Assembly: GCF_000505545.1 (NCBI RefSeq)
Contig: NZ_AYTB01000020.1
Span: 1-51,574, forward strand
Direction of reading: 5' to 3'
DNA: 51,574 nucleotides
DNA from: Kurthia huakuii LAM0618
GTDB lineage: Bacteria; Bacillota; Bacilli; Bacillales_A; Planococcaceae
The position numbers were made by a program, and so were the translations under genes. Below are positions 16,496 to 24,567 of the stretch, one piece after another (position 1 is the first letter of the stretch; each line of letters starts with the position of its first letter). The notes under the pieces are model-generated. The model did not search any database, was not told the DNA's origin, and was given only the letters and a program-made list of their open reading frames with translations.

Positions 16496-16599
16496 ATGCA
16501 CTATCAGTTGGTAAGCCCGAAATATAAAAAAACGCGCACCTTAACGGTACGCACAGCAAATAGCCGATTAGTCGAATGATTTTTGACTAAGTCGGCTAT

Positions 16600-18192
16600 T
16601 TATTTTCTACAAGTGGCCTGAATATCTTCGGACCATGGTAGATAACGCTCTAAAATTTCTGGTTGCTGCTGAAAAGGCAGGTTCGGTAAATCTGTCATCA
16701 ATTTCACCAAGTATTGATAGAAATCAATGCCATTGGCTTTAGCAGTTTCAGCAAGACTTAAACAAATGGCATTTGAATGAGCGCCTGCTTCACTGACAGA
16801 AAACAGCCAATTTTTTCGACCAATCACATTTGGACGAATCGCATTTTCTGCAGCGTTATTATCAATGGCTATATAGCCATTATCAAGGAATCGTTTTAAT
16901 GCAACTTTACGATTCAATGTGTAGTCAGCAGCTTTAGCAAGTGCATTTTTTCCGAAGAACGGCGAACGATCCACCCATTCAAAAAATTCATCTACAATCG
17001 GTTTGGATTCTTGCTGACGAATTTTCACACGTTCTTCCGGTGAAAGATGCTTGATCTTACGCTCAATATGAAATAACTGATCGCAATATTGCACGCCTTT
17101 TCGACCATTGTTACTATCAGCCTTTAACCAATAGCGGCGGACATGGGCCCAACAGTTAGCGAACTGAACATCAGGCAAATGATTATAAGCTGAATAGCCA
17201 TCACAAATGACGGTGCCCTTGAACCCTTGAATGAAATCTTCTAAGGTCGCACGACCACGAGACAATGCACTCTTAAACAAAATAATCACTGGGCCTTCAC
17301 TTTGAACACTGCGAGCTACCCAGTTATAAGCATTTGATTGTGCTGGTCTTCCATCGGAACGCTTAAGAATTTGCGCAAAGGTTTCATCAATATGTAAAAC
17401 GGATTTTGCTATTAAACGCTTTTTCATCAATTCGTACACTGGTTGCAGCCAATCTGTTGCTACACGTATTACCCAATTGGATAAATTTTTATCGTTTGTT
17501 AATAAGCCATGTCTTGACCATTCATTTACTTGACGGTAAAGTGGCAAATATTGCGCAAACTTATCATAAATAAGCTTTGCCAAAACAGTAGGCCCTGCAA
17601 TACTTCTTTGAATTGCACCTTTTGGTGCTTGGCCGCGTTTAATTTGAGATTTTTTCAAAGAATCATTTTTACATAATCGACACTCATAGACATGCTCAAA
17701 GTACTGTACACGTTTTAGTGTAGCTGGTATAAATTTTGCTTCTTCTCTAACTAAGACAGAGCTAAATTCGACCATTGGTTCATGACAACAATCGCAAGAT
17801 GAATCATTTGGATGATAATGAACTTCTTCAATTTCTATATGCTCTCCAAATGAATCATTACGTTTTTTATTTGTCTTTTTACGATTAACCGTATAACTAA
17901 TTGTTTCGGTGCTTTTTTCTTCTGTCTGCTCAGATTCGTTAAAAGACGGATCATCCTCAAATAAAGAACCTTGCCCATCGGGCACTTGGTACTTTGATTT
18001 TTCTGATTTGGAACCGTATAAAGCTTTTGTTAATTGACGGACTTGTTCAGTCAACGCTTCAATTTGTTTAAACGATTGATCTAATTTCTGTGTTAATTCT
18101 TCATTCTGTCTGTTCGAGTGCGCTAGTTGAGTTTCTAAAAGTTGTATAATCCGTTCATTGTTCATAGAAGCGTTTTCCAAATCATTCACCAC
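16600..18192 (-). CDS. tnpC: IS66 transposase TnpC
   Basis: A 530-aa DDE transposase with a coiled-coil N-terminus (QLLETQLAHSNRQNEELTQK), a zinc-finger-like region with CDCCHEPM and CRLC, and the catalytic core: D in VLHIDETF, D in VICDGYSAY and E in DNNAAENAIRP. It cuts and joins the element ends. Intact. Start ambiguous between two adjacent GTG codons near 18192; a later ATG at residue 10 is also possible. Confidence 0.95.
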   Translation of the reverse strand: MVNDLENASMNNERIIQLLETQLAHSNRQNEELTQKLDQSFKQIEALTEQVRQLTKALYGSKSEKSKYQVPDGQGSLFEDDPSFNESEQTEEKSTETISYTVNRKKTNKKRNDSFGEHIEIEEVHYHPNDSSCDCCHEPMVEFSSVLVREEAKFIPATLKRVQYFEHVYECRLCKNDSLKKSQIKRGQAPKGAIQRSIAGPTVLAKLIYDKFAQYLPLYRQVNEWSRHGLLTNDKNLSNWVIRVATDWLQPVYELMKKRLIAKSVLHIDETFAQILKRSDGRPAQSNAYNWVARSVQSEGPVIILFKSALSRGRATLEDFIQGFKGTVICDGYSAYNHLPDVQFANCWAHVRRYWLKADSNNGRKGVQYCDQLFHIERKIKHLSPEERVKIRQQESKPIVDEFFEWVDRSPFFGKNALAKAADYTLNRKVALKRFLDNGYIAIDNNAAENAIRPNVIGRKNWLFSVSEAGAHSNAICLSLAETAKANGIDFYQYLVKLMTDLPNLPFQQQPEILERYLPWSEDIQATCRK

Positions 18193-18240
18193 ATTTCGTT
18201 CGGTATGTTGTGGATAATTATACCATTTTATACAAAGTAA

Positions 18241-18594
18241 TTAAAAGACACCTTTTAAAGATTTTGTAATCGCCTTTGGCTGTTGTATAGATAACCCCTC
18301 TAATAGCCAGCGCAATTCTTGCTGCGAAAGGTTACGGACTTGTTGCTCATTTTTCGGCCATTGCAGACGACCTTGATCTAACCGCTTGTACAGTAAAGCA
18401 AAACCATCGCCATCAAAATAAAGACATTTATAGCGATCTTTGCTTGTACCCGAAAATAAAAAAATAGCATCGCTATATGGATCCAATTCGAATGAATCCT
18501 GAACTAAGGCCGCCAGGCCATCAATTCCTTTCCGCATATCCGTTCTGCCACAGACAATATAAATATTTTTTACCTTTGTGAAATCTGTTTTCAT
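18241..18594 (-). CDS. tnpB: IS66 accessory protein TnpB
   Basis: 117 aa with the family signature (IYIVCGRTDMRKGIDGLAAL and FLFSGTSKDRYKCLYFDGDG). TnpB is needed with TnpA for IS66 transposition, though its biochemistry is unclear. Its start overlaps the tnpA stop by 4 bp. Confidence 0.95.
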   Translation of the reverse strand: MKTDFTKVKNIYIVCGRTDMRKGIDGLAALVQDSFELDPYSDAIFLFSGTSKDRYKCLYFDGDGFALLYKRLDQGRLQWPKNEQQVRNLSQQELRWLLEGLSIQQPKAITKSLKGVF

Positions 18595-18785
18595 TTCAAC
18601 ACCAATCCTTTCAATACGGTTTGGACAAGGTGTGCATCTACGCCATTGAAGAAAGAGATTTCAACTGCTGCTGTTTTAATCACACAGGTTGGCTCGATTT
18701 TTTGTTGAGGCGAGGATCCCGGAGGGAGTTCTAAAGGGAGAGGATCTAAATGAACGGGGACGATAATTGGTTTGTTCGTAGACAT
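18591..18785 (-). CDS. tnpA: IS66 accessory protein TnpA, short form
   Basis: 64 aa; the C-terminal half (VEISFFNGVDAHLVQTVLKG) matches the end of IS66 TnpA, and the N-terminus is Pro-rich. Shorter than classical TnpA, which usually has an HTH before this segment. GGAGGTG precedes the ATG. Confidence 0.85.
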   Translation of the reverse strand: MSTNKPIIVPVHLDPLPLELPPGSSPQQKIEPTCVIKTAAVEISFFNGVDAHLVQTVLKGLVLK

Positions 18786-18898
18786 AATAAAAGCACCTCC
18801 ATTGATTGATACATTTATCGTATCGGAGATGCCTACAAGATTATATGCGTTATTTGATTACGGGCTTACATCAGTTGTAGCATTTTGCTCATCTTCCG

Positions 18899-19325
18899 TT
18901 AATATTTTTCGTCAATAACTTGCTGTAGGCGCCCTTCATAAAACGTATACAAATCTTCATGATCGAGTAGTTTAAAAATATTCAATGCTTTCCGGCTAAG
19001 CTCAATTCCTGCTTTATCGCCGTCTAAAACCATTCGTAGCCCTGTATAATATTTAATCATTGTCTGCTCAAAAAATCGATTTTGTTCACTATATAGCTCT
19101 TTCGACACCATTAAAAAGATATCGGTTTTTTGATAATCTTTTATTTTAATGCTCTCGCTACTAAGTTTTCCGATAATATCATCGCCGTTTCTTCTGGAAA
19201 TAAATACAAAAAATTATTGAATAGCACTAATTCATAATAAGACCATTCAATAGATAGTTCATTTGAAATAATTGGAAATAAATAAAATTTGACAAGATAA
19301 TTATTTTTGTGATAATATTAAAAAT
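18899..19325 (-). pseudogene. Rgg/GadR/MutR-type regulator, C-terminal remnant
   Basis: The last 70 residues (EQTMIKYYTGLRMVLDGDKA, then ALNIFKLLDHEDLYTFYEG) resemble the helical repeat domain of Rgg-family regulators. Upstream the frame shifts by one base near 19175 and continues as YYELVLFNNFLYLFPEETA in the other frame. The N-terminal HTH half is missing. IS66 landed 22 bp beyond the 3' end. The family call is from pattern similarity only. Confidence 0.55.
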
Positions 19326-19387
19326 TTGATTAAAAAACTAATGGATGTTAAGGTTAAGAAAGTAGTTATTGAATAGGGGTGGATGAT

Positions 19388-19849
19388 TTGTTTAAAGTTG
19401 GTCAAAATATTATGTATGCAACACAAGGCGCTGGAATCATTACAGGAATAGAAGAACGAGAGTTTTCTGGTGAAATTCATCGATATTATGTTATTGGTAT
19501 GGTAGTTAATCGTATGCAATTACTTATACCTGTAGATAAAATGGTAGATGCACCTATAAGGTCGATTACAAACATTAAAGCATTGAGAAGTATACTTGAT
19601 GCTTTTACGCATGGTCAATCAGATCCCATAACTTCTTGGAAAGAACGTTATAATACAAATACAAATAAAATTAAAACAGGGGATTTAAAAGCCTGTGTAG
19701 AAGTTGTACGTGATCTAACTCGTATGAAAGCAAAGAAAAAACTTAATGCCAGTGAAAAAGATATGCTTGCTCAAGCCCAAAAAATTATGATGAGTGAAAT
19801 CAATCTTATTGAAGGGATTACACCAGAACAACTTGAAAGCTTTTATTAA
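19388..19849 (+). CDS. CarD-family transcription factor
   Basis: A 153-aa protein. The N-terminal Tudor-like RNA-polymerase-interacting domain (FKVGQNIMYATQGAGIITGI, about 1-60) is followed by a helical DNA-binding domain. CarD/CdnL proteins bind the RNA polymerase beta lobe and stabilise open promoters. I chose TTG 19388 with AGGGGTGG about 6 bases before it, because the family begins MFKVG; a GTG at 19379 is in frame. This copy diverges from typical chromosomal CarD-like proteins, so it may be an accessory paralogue. Confidence 0.85.
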   Translation: MFKVGQNIMYATQGAGIITGIEEREFSGEIHRYYVIGMVVNRMQLLIPVDKMVDAPIRSITNIKALRSILDAFTHGQSDPITSWKERYNTNTNKIKTGDLKACVEVVRDLTRMKAKKKLNASEKDMLAQAQKIMMSEINLIEGITPEQLESFY

Positions 19850-19914
19850 ATTAATCATTTCTATCCATTAGCAGAAAATAGCTTACAACTAAAAAAAGAG
19901 TAGAGATGTCCAAG

Positions 19915-20522
19915 GGAACTGACCTAAAGAATTGAGACAACATAAAAAGAGAAAGACACTTTCAAGGTATAAAAACGTTGGAGGTGTTTTTTGATGGGCA
20001 AAAAACAAGTAGATTCGTATGAAACCAAAATAAAAGCGATTGAAATGAAGGGCTATCTCCTGATTGCCTGCTTCATAGCGACCAAGAATCGGTGTATACT
20101 TCGCATGAATAGCAGCAAGCGGTCAAAAAAAAGGCGTTATCATGAGCATGTCCCGTAAAGGCACGCCCGCTAATAACGCCATCATTGGAACATTCCACGC
20201 CAGCTTAAAGTGTGAAACGTTTTATATTGAAGGGCTTTTAAGAACAACAAATGACGTTGTCGTTCAAACCGTTTAAGCATACATCAACTACTATAATCAT
20301 ACTCGAATTTTGGCAACGTTAAACCACCTTTCTCCAGTTATATACCGAAAAAAGATGGTGAAACAAGAATTTGACGGCGACTCCTAGGGGAAAAGCATGC
20401 GCAGAAGACCCCGCAGAGAGCTTGCGAGTGAGGAGGCATCGGCCGTGCCCTAGGAAAGTGTCCGTCAAATTTAGCTAAAAAGAAGTGTCTTTTTCACTGT
20501 CCCATTTTTGTGGGTCAATTCC
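19915..20522 (+). mobile_element. IS3-family (IS150-like) remnant
   Basis: Related ends: GGAACTGACC at the left and, reversed, GGAATTGACC at the right, with further similarity to AAAGACACTT. Inside, ATG 19994 begins an OrfA start (GKKQVDSYETKIKAIEMKG) that jumps to the OrfB C-terminus (MSRKGTPANNAIIGTFHASL; then NYYNHTRILATLNHLSPV after a TAA). Most of the transposase is deleted, so it cannot move by itself. Confidence 0.85.
20368..20471. repeat. GC-rich imperfect palindrome inside the IS3 remnant (104 bp)
   Basis: Ends AATTTGACGG and CCGTCAAATT are exact complements, and inner CTCCTAGG/CCTAGG also pair. The interior has AAGACCCCGCAGAGAGC and GAGGAGGCATCGGC. It is far more GC-rich than its surroundings and resembles a family of palindromic repeats common between genes in Bacillaceae (recalled from memory, not searched). 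Confidence 0.65.
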
Positions 20523-20665
20523 TTTTTAATCTTTGTTTGCCGACGATGAAGTTTTAGTTTATAAATGGTTTTCAAAATGTCCCCAAAAACAATGTATTAA
20601 ATGTCGCTAATTTTATATTTCGTCTATGTTTTAGAATCGTTGTAATAATAAATTTTGTTAGTACG

Positions 20666-20705
20666 TTAAAGCCGTCGTCCATTTCCTATGTCGAAGCGGC
20701 TTTAA
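20666..20705. terminator. hairpin downstream of the anti-sigma gene
   Basis: Stem TTAAAGCCG / CGGCTTTAA with a 22-nt loop; possible terminator. The stretch 20523-20665 shows no gene. Confidence 0.5.
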
Positions 20706-20713
20706 TTTATTTA

Positions 20714-20745
20714 TTAATTAGTTAATAAATTAACTAATTAATTAT
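20714..20745. repeat. TTAANNNN array A (4 units)
   Basis: Four unspaced 8-bp units, each starting TTAA, containing exact TTAATTAGTTAA (20714-20725) and TTAACTAATTAA (20730-20741). It overlaps the stop codon of the anti-sigma gene. Confidence 0.9.
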
Positions 20746-21362
20746 ACCGCATTTAAAATAATATGATCCTCGACATCTACTACCTGTTTAATTTCAACAT
20801 AATATTTTTCTGTACGCTTTAGCTCATGTAAGTCAATTCCTCGATTGCCAGAAATTTTTTGCGCTTTTACAATAATTTGCCCTTGCTCATTTTTCACTCG
20901 GACCCACACTGGCTGCTCTGATGCATTGACTAATTCCTTTTTACTAAACAGTAATGGATATTCTAAATACGTCTTACTAGCAATGCCATTTTCAGAAAAT
21001 GATACCGCTGTCCATGTTTCAGTATTTCCAGCGGCAATGGCAGTTGACATTGGAAAGAAAAAGTCATTGAGCACGCCAACATCTCGAATAACTTGCATAG
21101 TTATCATACTTAAAAGACACGTCGTCAGGATTGCGATAATCACTTGCGTATACCGTTTTTTATTAATGCGTTTAAATGGCGCGCGCGCTTTCTTCACATC
21201 TATCGGTGCGGGCGCTATGTAATGCTCTGCTGTCATAAACTGCGCGAGCTGCTGGCACTGTTGACACTGTTCTAAATGCCGCATCACTTCTTTCGCTGTT
21301 TCCTCATGACACACGTCATCTATATATAATGGTAAAAGATCTTCAATAATTTCACACTTCAT
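20742..21362 (-). CDS. anti-sigma factor with N-terminal zinc finger
   Basis: A 206-aa protein with a ZAS-type motif near the start (CHEETAKEVMRHLEQCQQC, H-x3-C-x2-C), one membrane helix at about 76-93, and an outside domain of about 110 residues. It should hold the ECF sigma encoded just upstream (11-bp overlap) at the membrane until an envelope signal arrives. Its 3' end runs into TTAANNNN array A. Confidence 0.85.
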   Translation of the reverse strand: MKCEIIEDLLPLYIDDVCHEETAKEVMRHLEQCQQCQQLAQFMTAEHYIAPAPIDVKKARAPFKRINKKRYTQVIIAILTTCLLSMITMQVIRDVGVLNDFFFPMSTAIAAGNTETWTAVSFSENGIASKTYLEYPLLFSKKELVNASEQPVWVRVKNEQGQIIVKAQKISGNRGIDLHELKRTEKYYVEIKQVVDVEDHIILNAV

Positions 21363-21861
21363 ACGCCTTCATCCTTTCTGCTAATTTACATTTGGCACGA
21401 TAATACGTTACCCTCGCCCAATTTTCATTTTTTTCAAAAATCTGCGCAATCTCTCGAAAACTCATTTCTAGTGTAATGCGCAGTAAAAAAACTTCTCGAT
21501 ACGGTTCGCCTAAGCTATCTATTTCTAGTTGAATTTCCTTTGTCGTCTGTTGACGCAAAAAAGTTGTTTCAGGTAACGCCTGCTGTGAATCAAATTCCAC
21601 ACCAAGTTGGGTCAATTGCTCGATACTATCATGTTGGCGATATTTTGCTTTTTTCAAATAATCATAGTAGCAATGTTTCGCAATTTGGCATAGCCAGACC
21701 GTCATTTTACATTGACCATTGTAGCGGCGAATCGATTTTACAGCTTGGTAAAACGTTTCCTGCGTTAGCTCTTCTGCTAAATCTTCATTCCTCGTTAAAC
21801 ACATTAAAAATGCTTTGATTTCATTGGCGTAACTTTGATAAATTTCTTGCAAATCGTTCAC
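21352..21861 (-). CDS. ECF-family RNA polymerase sigma factor
   Basis: 169 aa. Sigma region 2 (EDLAEELTQETFYQAVKSI, about 25-85) and region 4 (LGEPYREVFLLRITLEMSF with the HTH REIAQIFEKNENWARVTYYR). It directs transcription of a small regulon, usually including its own operon. Cotranscribed with the ZAS anti-sigma gene. The ATG follows GGGGGAAGTG. Confidence 0.9.
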   Translation of the reverse strand: MNDLQEIYQSYANEIKAFLMCLTRNEDLAEELTQETFYQAVKSIRRYNGQCKMTVWLCQIAKHCYYDYLKKAKYRQHDSIEQLTQLGVEFDSQQALPETTFLRQQTTKEIQLEIDSLGEPYREVFLLRITLEMSFREIAQIFEKNENWARVTYYRAKCKLAERMKAYEV

Positions 21862-21928
21862 TTCATTCCCCCTTCACTCTATATATAGAATGAACATTCA
21901 TTTCGTTACACCATTTAATAAAAAAAGC

Positions 21929-21950
21929 GTTTCATTTTTAAAAATGAAAC
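21929..21950 (-). terminator. terminator of the 74-aa membrane protein gene
   Basis: Perfect stem GTTTCATTTTT / AAAAATGAAAC; on the minus strand it is followed by a T-rich run. Confidence 0.7.
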
Positions 21951-21953
21951 GAC

Positions 21954-22178
21954 TTACTTGTTGTTAGCTGCTAATAATTCTGTTCCAATGGCTCCAATAA
22001 TTGTCACAGCTAACGGTCCAACCATCCAAAAAAGCGAATCCTCGAAAAATGTAAATCGCCAATCTAAAAAGCGGTTGCCGAACGCCGCAAAAATTTTTAC
22101 GATGAGCATTACCGCCCCGATTAGAAAAAGGATGTTAAAGAAGGCTTTTAATGCTGGCAATTTTGTGGTGTTGTTCAT
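21954..22178 (-). CDS. small membrane protein, 74 aa
   Basis: Start ATG 22178 after GGGGGA. Two helices (about 11-32 and 50-68) with FGNRFLDWRFTFFEDSLFW between. Resembles small uncharacterised Bacillus membrane proteins. It lies next to TTAANNNN array B, which is upstream of its start and may control it. Confidence 0.65.
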   Translation of the reverse strand: MNNTTKLPALKAFFNILFLIGAVMLIVKIFAAFGNRFLDWRFTFFEDSLFWMVGPLAVTIIGAIGTELLAANNK

Positions 22179-22197
22179 CGTACGCATTCCCCCTAAA

Positions 22198-22237
22198 TTT
22201 ACTTATTAATTAGTTAATCAATTAACTAATTAATTTT
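22198..22237. repeat. TTAANNNN array B (4 units plus one degenerate)
   Basis: Exact TTAATTAGTTAA (22206-22217) and TTAACTAATTAA (22222-22233) in 8-bp phase, about 20 bp upstream of the 74-aa membrane protein gene. It includes the stop of the LysR remnant. Confidence 0.9.
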
Positions 22238-22420
22238 CATAAATGCGACAAACTTTTTCACCTCTTCAGACATAATTTTCGTAATCAACATAGTCTGAGA
22301 TGTTGGTAAAGAAATATGATTCGCTTCAATAATACATACGGTCTTTTGTGCAAGCTCCTGCTGAATCATCGACTGCGGTAAATAAGCTCGTGCCACTTCA
22401 AAACAAGAAGTGACTTTTCA
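22226..22420 (-). pseudogene. LysR-family regulator, C-terminal fragment
   Basis: The frame reads VARAYLPQSMIQQELAQKTV, then EANHISLPTSQTMLITKIMS, then KKFVAFM to TAG 22226-22228. This pattern fits the last 60 residues of LysR effector domains. The rest of the gene, including the HTH, is absent, and the divergent transporter gene starts 50 bp away. LysR regulators usually sit divergent to the gene they control, so the transporter may have lost its regulator. Confidence 0.55.
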
Positions 22421-22468
22421 TAGTTTGTGCTACAATAAGCGAGTCATTCTAATGAAGGGAGCACCATT

Positions 22469-23434
22469 TTGATTTCTAGAGAAAAACTTGAACAACAGCA
22501 AATTTATCATTATTTTATCGCACTTTTTCTTGGTGCAGCACTTGGCCTATTTTCACCAACTATCGGCGCCACATTCGATAGCATGATTTCGATTACATTA
22601 GCTTTTTTAATGTATAGCATGTTTTCACAAATTCCATTCACGTCACTCCAGCAATCCTTTGCCAATAAACGCTTTCTCGCGGCACTGTTAACAACAAATT
22701 TTGTTATCGTCCCGATTGTTGTATGGCTCTTAACGCGATTATTACCCGACAATCCAGCGATGTTATTAGGCGTTTTTCTTGTGTTACTCACACCTTGTAT
22801 TGACTATGTGATTGTTTTTACGGCACTTGGTCGTGGCGATGAAAAGTTAATGCTACTATCAACGCCGATTTTATTTATCGTGCAAATGCTGCTACTATCG
22901 TTCTATTTAACATTTTTTATCGGTGAGCATACGGCGGCAATTGTTGAAATTGGACCATTTGTTGAAACTTTTTTAACGATTATCTTATTGCCACTCACCA
23001 TTTCAATCGTGCTACAACTGTTCGTTACGAAAAGGCATACTGCTGAAAAAATCATTGGCGCATCAGCCTGGTTACCTGTGCCACTCATGGCATTAACCTT
23101 GTTCATCATTGTGGCATCACAAATAACAAAAGTCATTGATTATACAGAGGATATTTTAGTCGTTATCCCGATTTACGTATTATTTATGCTTATCATGCCC
23201 TGGCTCGCGAAAATAGTCGCCAAGTTGTTCCGATTAAATGTTGCTACGGGGCGCACATTAATTTTTAGTAGCTTCACGCGAAATTCGCTCGTCGTTTTAC
23301 CGTTAGCACTTGCACTTCCAAGCTCGATTAATACATTGGTGGCTGCGATTATTGTGACGCAAACGATTGTCGAAATTATAATGGAACTCCTCTATATTCG
23401 GATCGTTCCTGAAATGATTTTGCGCGATTATTAA
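22469..23434 (+). CDS. bile acid:sodium symporter-family (BASS/ACR3-like) transporter
   Basis: A 321-aa protein with about ten membrane helices and the family's TPCIDYVIVFTALGRGD segment and FTRNSLVVLPLALALP near the C-terminus. The group includes arsenite exporters and organic-anion/sodium carriers; the substrate is not evident. No arsR or arsC lies nearby, so arsenic resistance is not supported. Start TTG 22469 with AAGGGAG upstream. Confidence 0.8.
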   Translation: MISREKLEQQQIYHYFIALFLGAALGLFSPTIGATFDSMISITLAFLMYSMFSQIPFTSLQQSFANKRFLAALLTTNFVIVPIVVWLLTRLLPDNPAMLLGVFLVLLTPCIDYVIVFTALGRGDEKLMLLSTPILFIVQMLLLSFYLTFFIGEHTAAIVEIGPFVETFLTIILLPLTISIVLQLFVTKRHTAEKIIGASAWLPVPLMALTLFIIVASQITKVIDYTEDILVVIPIYVLFMLIMPWLAKIVAKLFRLNVATGRTLIFSSFTRNSLVVLPLALALPSSINTLVAAIIVTQTIVEIIMELLYIRIVPEMILRDY

Positions 23435-23476
23435 AAAAACAGAGCATGTGCCTACTACGACATATGCTCTGTTTTT
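23435..23476. terminator. bidirectional terminator
   Basis: Stem AAAAACAGAGCAT / ATGCTCTGTTTTT around a loop, between the transporter and the minus-strand 36-aa ORF, whose last codons it overlaps. Confidence 0.7.
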
Positions 23477-23565
23477 AATTGTAATTCATGTAGTGCTGTA
23501 ACCAACTGTTGCTCCTTAAATTCCATTGTTAACTCGTAAAATCTACCGTTATCATATTTCTCCAA
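23455..23565 (-). CDS. small ORF, 36 aa, coupled to the racemase-like gene
   Basis: Start TTG 23565 with GGGGTGAT about 6 bases upstream; that ribosome site overlaps the TGA of the upstream gene. The product contains YDNGRFYELTMEFKEQQL and ELQLKTEHMS, hydrophilic and probably helical. It ends in the terminator stem. Too short to be certain, but spacing and ribosome site support translation. Confidence 0.45.
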   Translation of the reverse strand: MEKYDNGRFYELTMEFKEQQLVTALHELQLKTEHMS

Positions 23566-23571
23566 CTATCA

Positions 23572-24162
23572 TCACCCCAATTTTTTTAAAATAGCTGCTA
23601 CTACAGGCTGCAATGGCTGTAAAATTCCTCGTTCATTTGCAGCATCGACCATCGATAGCTGCGCAACTGCCGCACATGCTGGTGCATTGTGTAACGCTGC
23701 CATTACTACATCGTCATATGCTTCTTTGTTCCCTGCCATCAATAACTCAAACGCCTCACGTATAATAACGATGTCAACAGGTTGCGATACAAATTGCTTT
23801 AAGCGTTTCATCGTGCCTTCAACAGTATGCGGATTCGTAAAAAATAATGTAATGGGCGATTGCTGTTTTTGAAGTACTTCAAAAAATGGTACGTCAATTG
23901 CCACAACAGGAATCGATACGACTTCATCGATCAACGCAATATAATTTGTACATGTCACAAGCAATACATCGGGTTTTGTTGAGGCAATCCATTCAAGCTG
24001 CGCTGCCACATGTTTTTTCGCTACCTCTAGTTGCGATTGTTGCACATGAAACATCACACCCGGATCGACAAAATGTTGTAATTGTACAGACTGCTGTTTA
24101 AAAGCTTGTTCGATATAATCAATATTAGAATGATGTGCATGTAAGCATGCAATTGTTTTCAT
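23572..24162 (-). CDS. Asp/Glu racemase-superfamily protein
   Basis: A 196-aa protein with the first catalytic-Cys segment LLVTCTNY (Cys about 70) and a C-terminal CAAVAQLSM matching the second-Cys region of Asp/Glu/hydantoin racemases. The superfamily racemises or isomerises small acids by a two-Cys mechanism. Substrate unknown. TTAANNNN array C lies 18 bp upstream of the ATG, over the promoter. Confidence 0.75.
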   Translation of the reverse strand: MKTIACLHAHHSNIDYIEQAFKQQSVQLQHFVDPGVMFHVQQSQLEVAKKHVAAQLEWIASTKPDVLLVTCTNYIALIDEVVSIPVVAIDVPFFEVLQKQQSPITLFFTNPHTVEGTMKRLKQFVSQPVDIVIIREAFELLMAGNKEAYDDVVMAALHNAPACAAVAQLSMVDAANERGILQPLQPVVAAILKKLG

Positions 24163-24179
24163 CTATATCCCTCCATAAA

Positions 24180-24211
24180 TTAATCAATTTACAAATTAAC
24201 TAATTAATTAT
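24180..24211. repeat. TTAANNNN array C (4 units)
   Basis: Units in 8-bp phase with exact TTAACTAATTAA at 24196-24207; one unit starts TTTA. It lies right upstream of the racemase-like gene. Confidence 0.8.
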
Positions 24212-24223
24212 TATAACGAAAAA

Positions 24224-24256
24224 AGAAGCTATCGTATACATTACGTGATAGCTTCT
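24224..24256 (-). terminator. terminator hairpin between arrays C and D
   Basis: Perfect 10-bp stem AGAAGCTATC / GATAGCTTCT; on the minus strand it is followed by TTTTTT. Confidence 0.65.
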
Positions 24257-24269
24257 GTTAATTTACATA

Positions 24270-24309
24270 TTAATTGATTAATCGTTTAATTAATTAACTA
24301 ATTAATTTG
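24270..24309. repeat. TTAANNNN array D (5 units)
   Basis: Five unspaced units starting TTAA, with exact TTAACTAATTAA at 24294-24305. Confidence 0.9.
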
Positions 24310-24325
24310 GCATTTCGGTAGTAGC

Positions 24326-24449
24326 TTATTCGCGAACCATAACCTTCTCTCCATGAATATCAAGCTCTCCATTAAAGTGGAATCCCAATTTTTCGTATAA
24401 ATGAATCGCAAATGTATTGTCATCATACACACTTAATTGAACTACCCCC
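24326..24449 (-). pseudogene. GNAT acetyltransferase, C-terminal fragment
   Basis: The frame reads QLSVYDDNTFAIHLYEKLGF, then NGELDIHGEKVMVRE to TAA 24326-24328. N-x-x-A-x-x-x-Y-x-K-x-G-F is the classical GNAT motif B. The acetyl-CoA-binding part is gone. Nothing else is recognised in 24450-24500. Confidence 0.65.
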
Positions 24450-24501
24450 ACCTACTCGCTCCACGCGTTGAGGAGGGTGTCTTCTGCGAAAAAATGATAA
24501 A

Positions 24502-24517
24502 TTAACTAATTAATTTA
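24502..24517. repeat. TTAANNNN array E (2 units)
   Basis: Exact TTAACTAATTAA (24502-24513), next to the adhP terminator. The shortest array. Confidence 0.7.
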
Positions 24518-24557
24518 AAAAAGCCTACAACACTGAGTCACTCAGCATTGTAGGCTT
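24516..24557 (-). terminator. adhP terminator
   Basis: Stem AGCCTACAA / TTGTAGGCT with an inner CTGAG/CTCAG; T run on the minus strand. Confidence 0.8.
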
Positions 24558-24567
24558 CATTCACATA

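Larger units (their letters stand above)
16511..18869 (-). mobile_element. IS66-family element, complete (2359 bp)
   Basis: Ends carry GTAAGCCCG inverted repeats (16511-16519 and 18861-18869) with further matching inside. An 8-bp duplication ATCAGTTG flanks it (16503-16510 and 18870-18877), the size expected for IS66. It holds tnpA, tnpB and tnpC in order on the minus strand. Duplication and ORFs are intact, so it is a recent insertion. Confidence 0.95.

Noticed and set aside
18209-18217. Perfect DnaA-box-like TGTGGATAA
   Set aside because: A single site inside IS66 between tnpC and tnpB, far from the origin; most likely chance.
22469-23434. Arsenic-resistance operon
   Set aside because: Only a BASS/ACR3-type carrier is present; no arsR, arsC or arsD near it.
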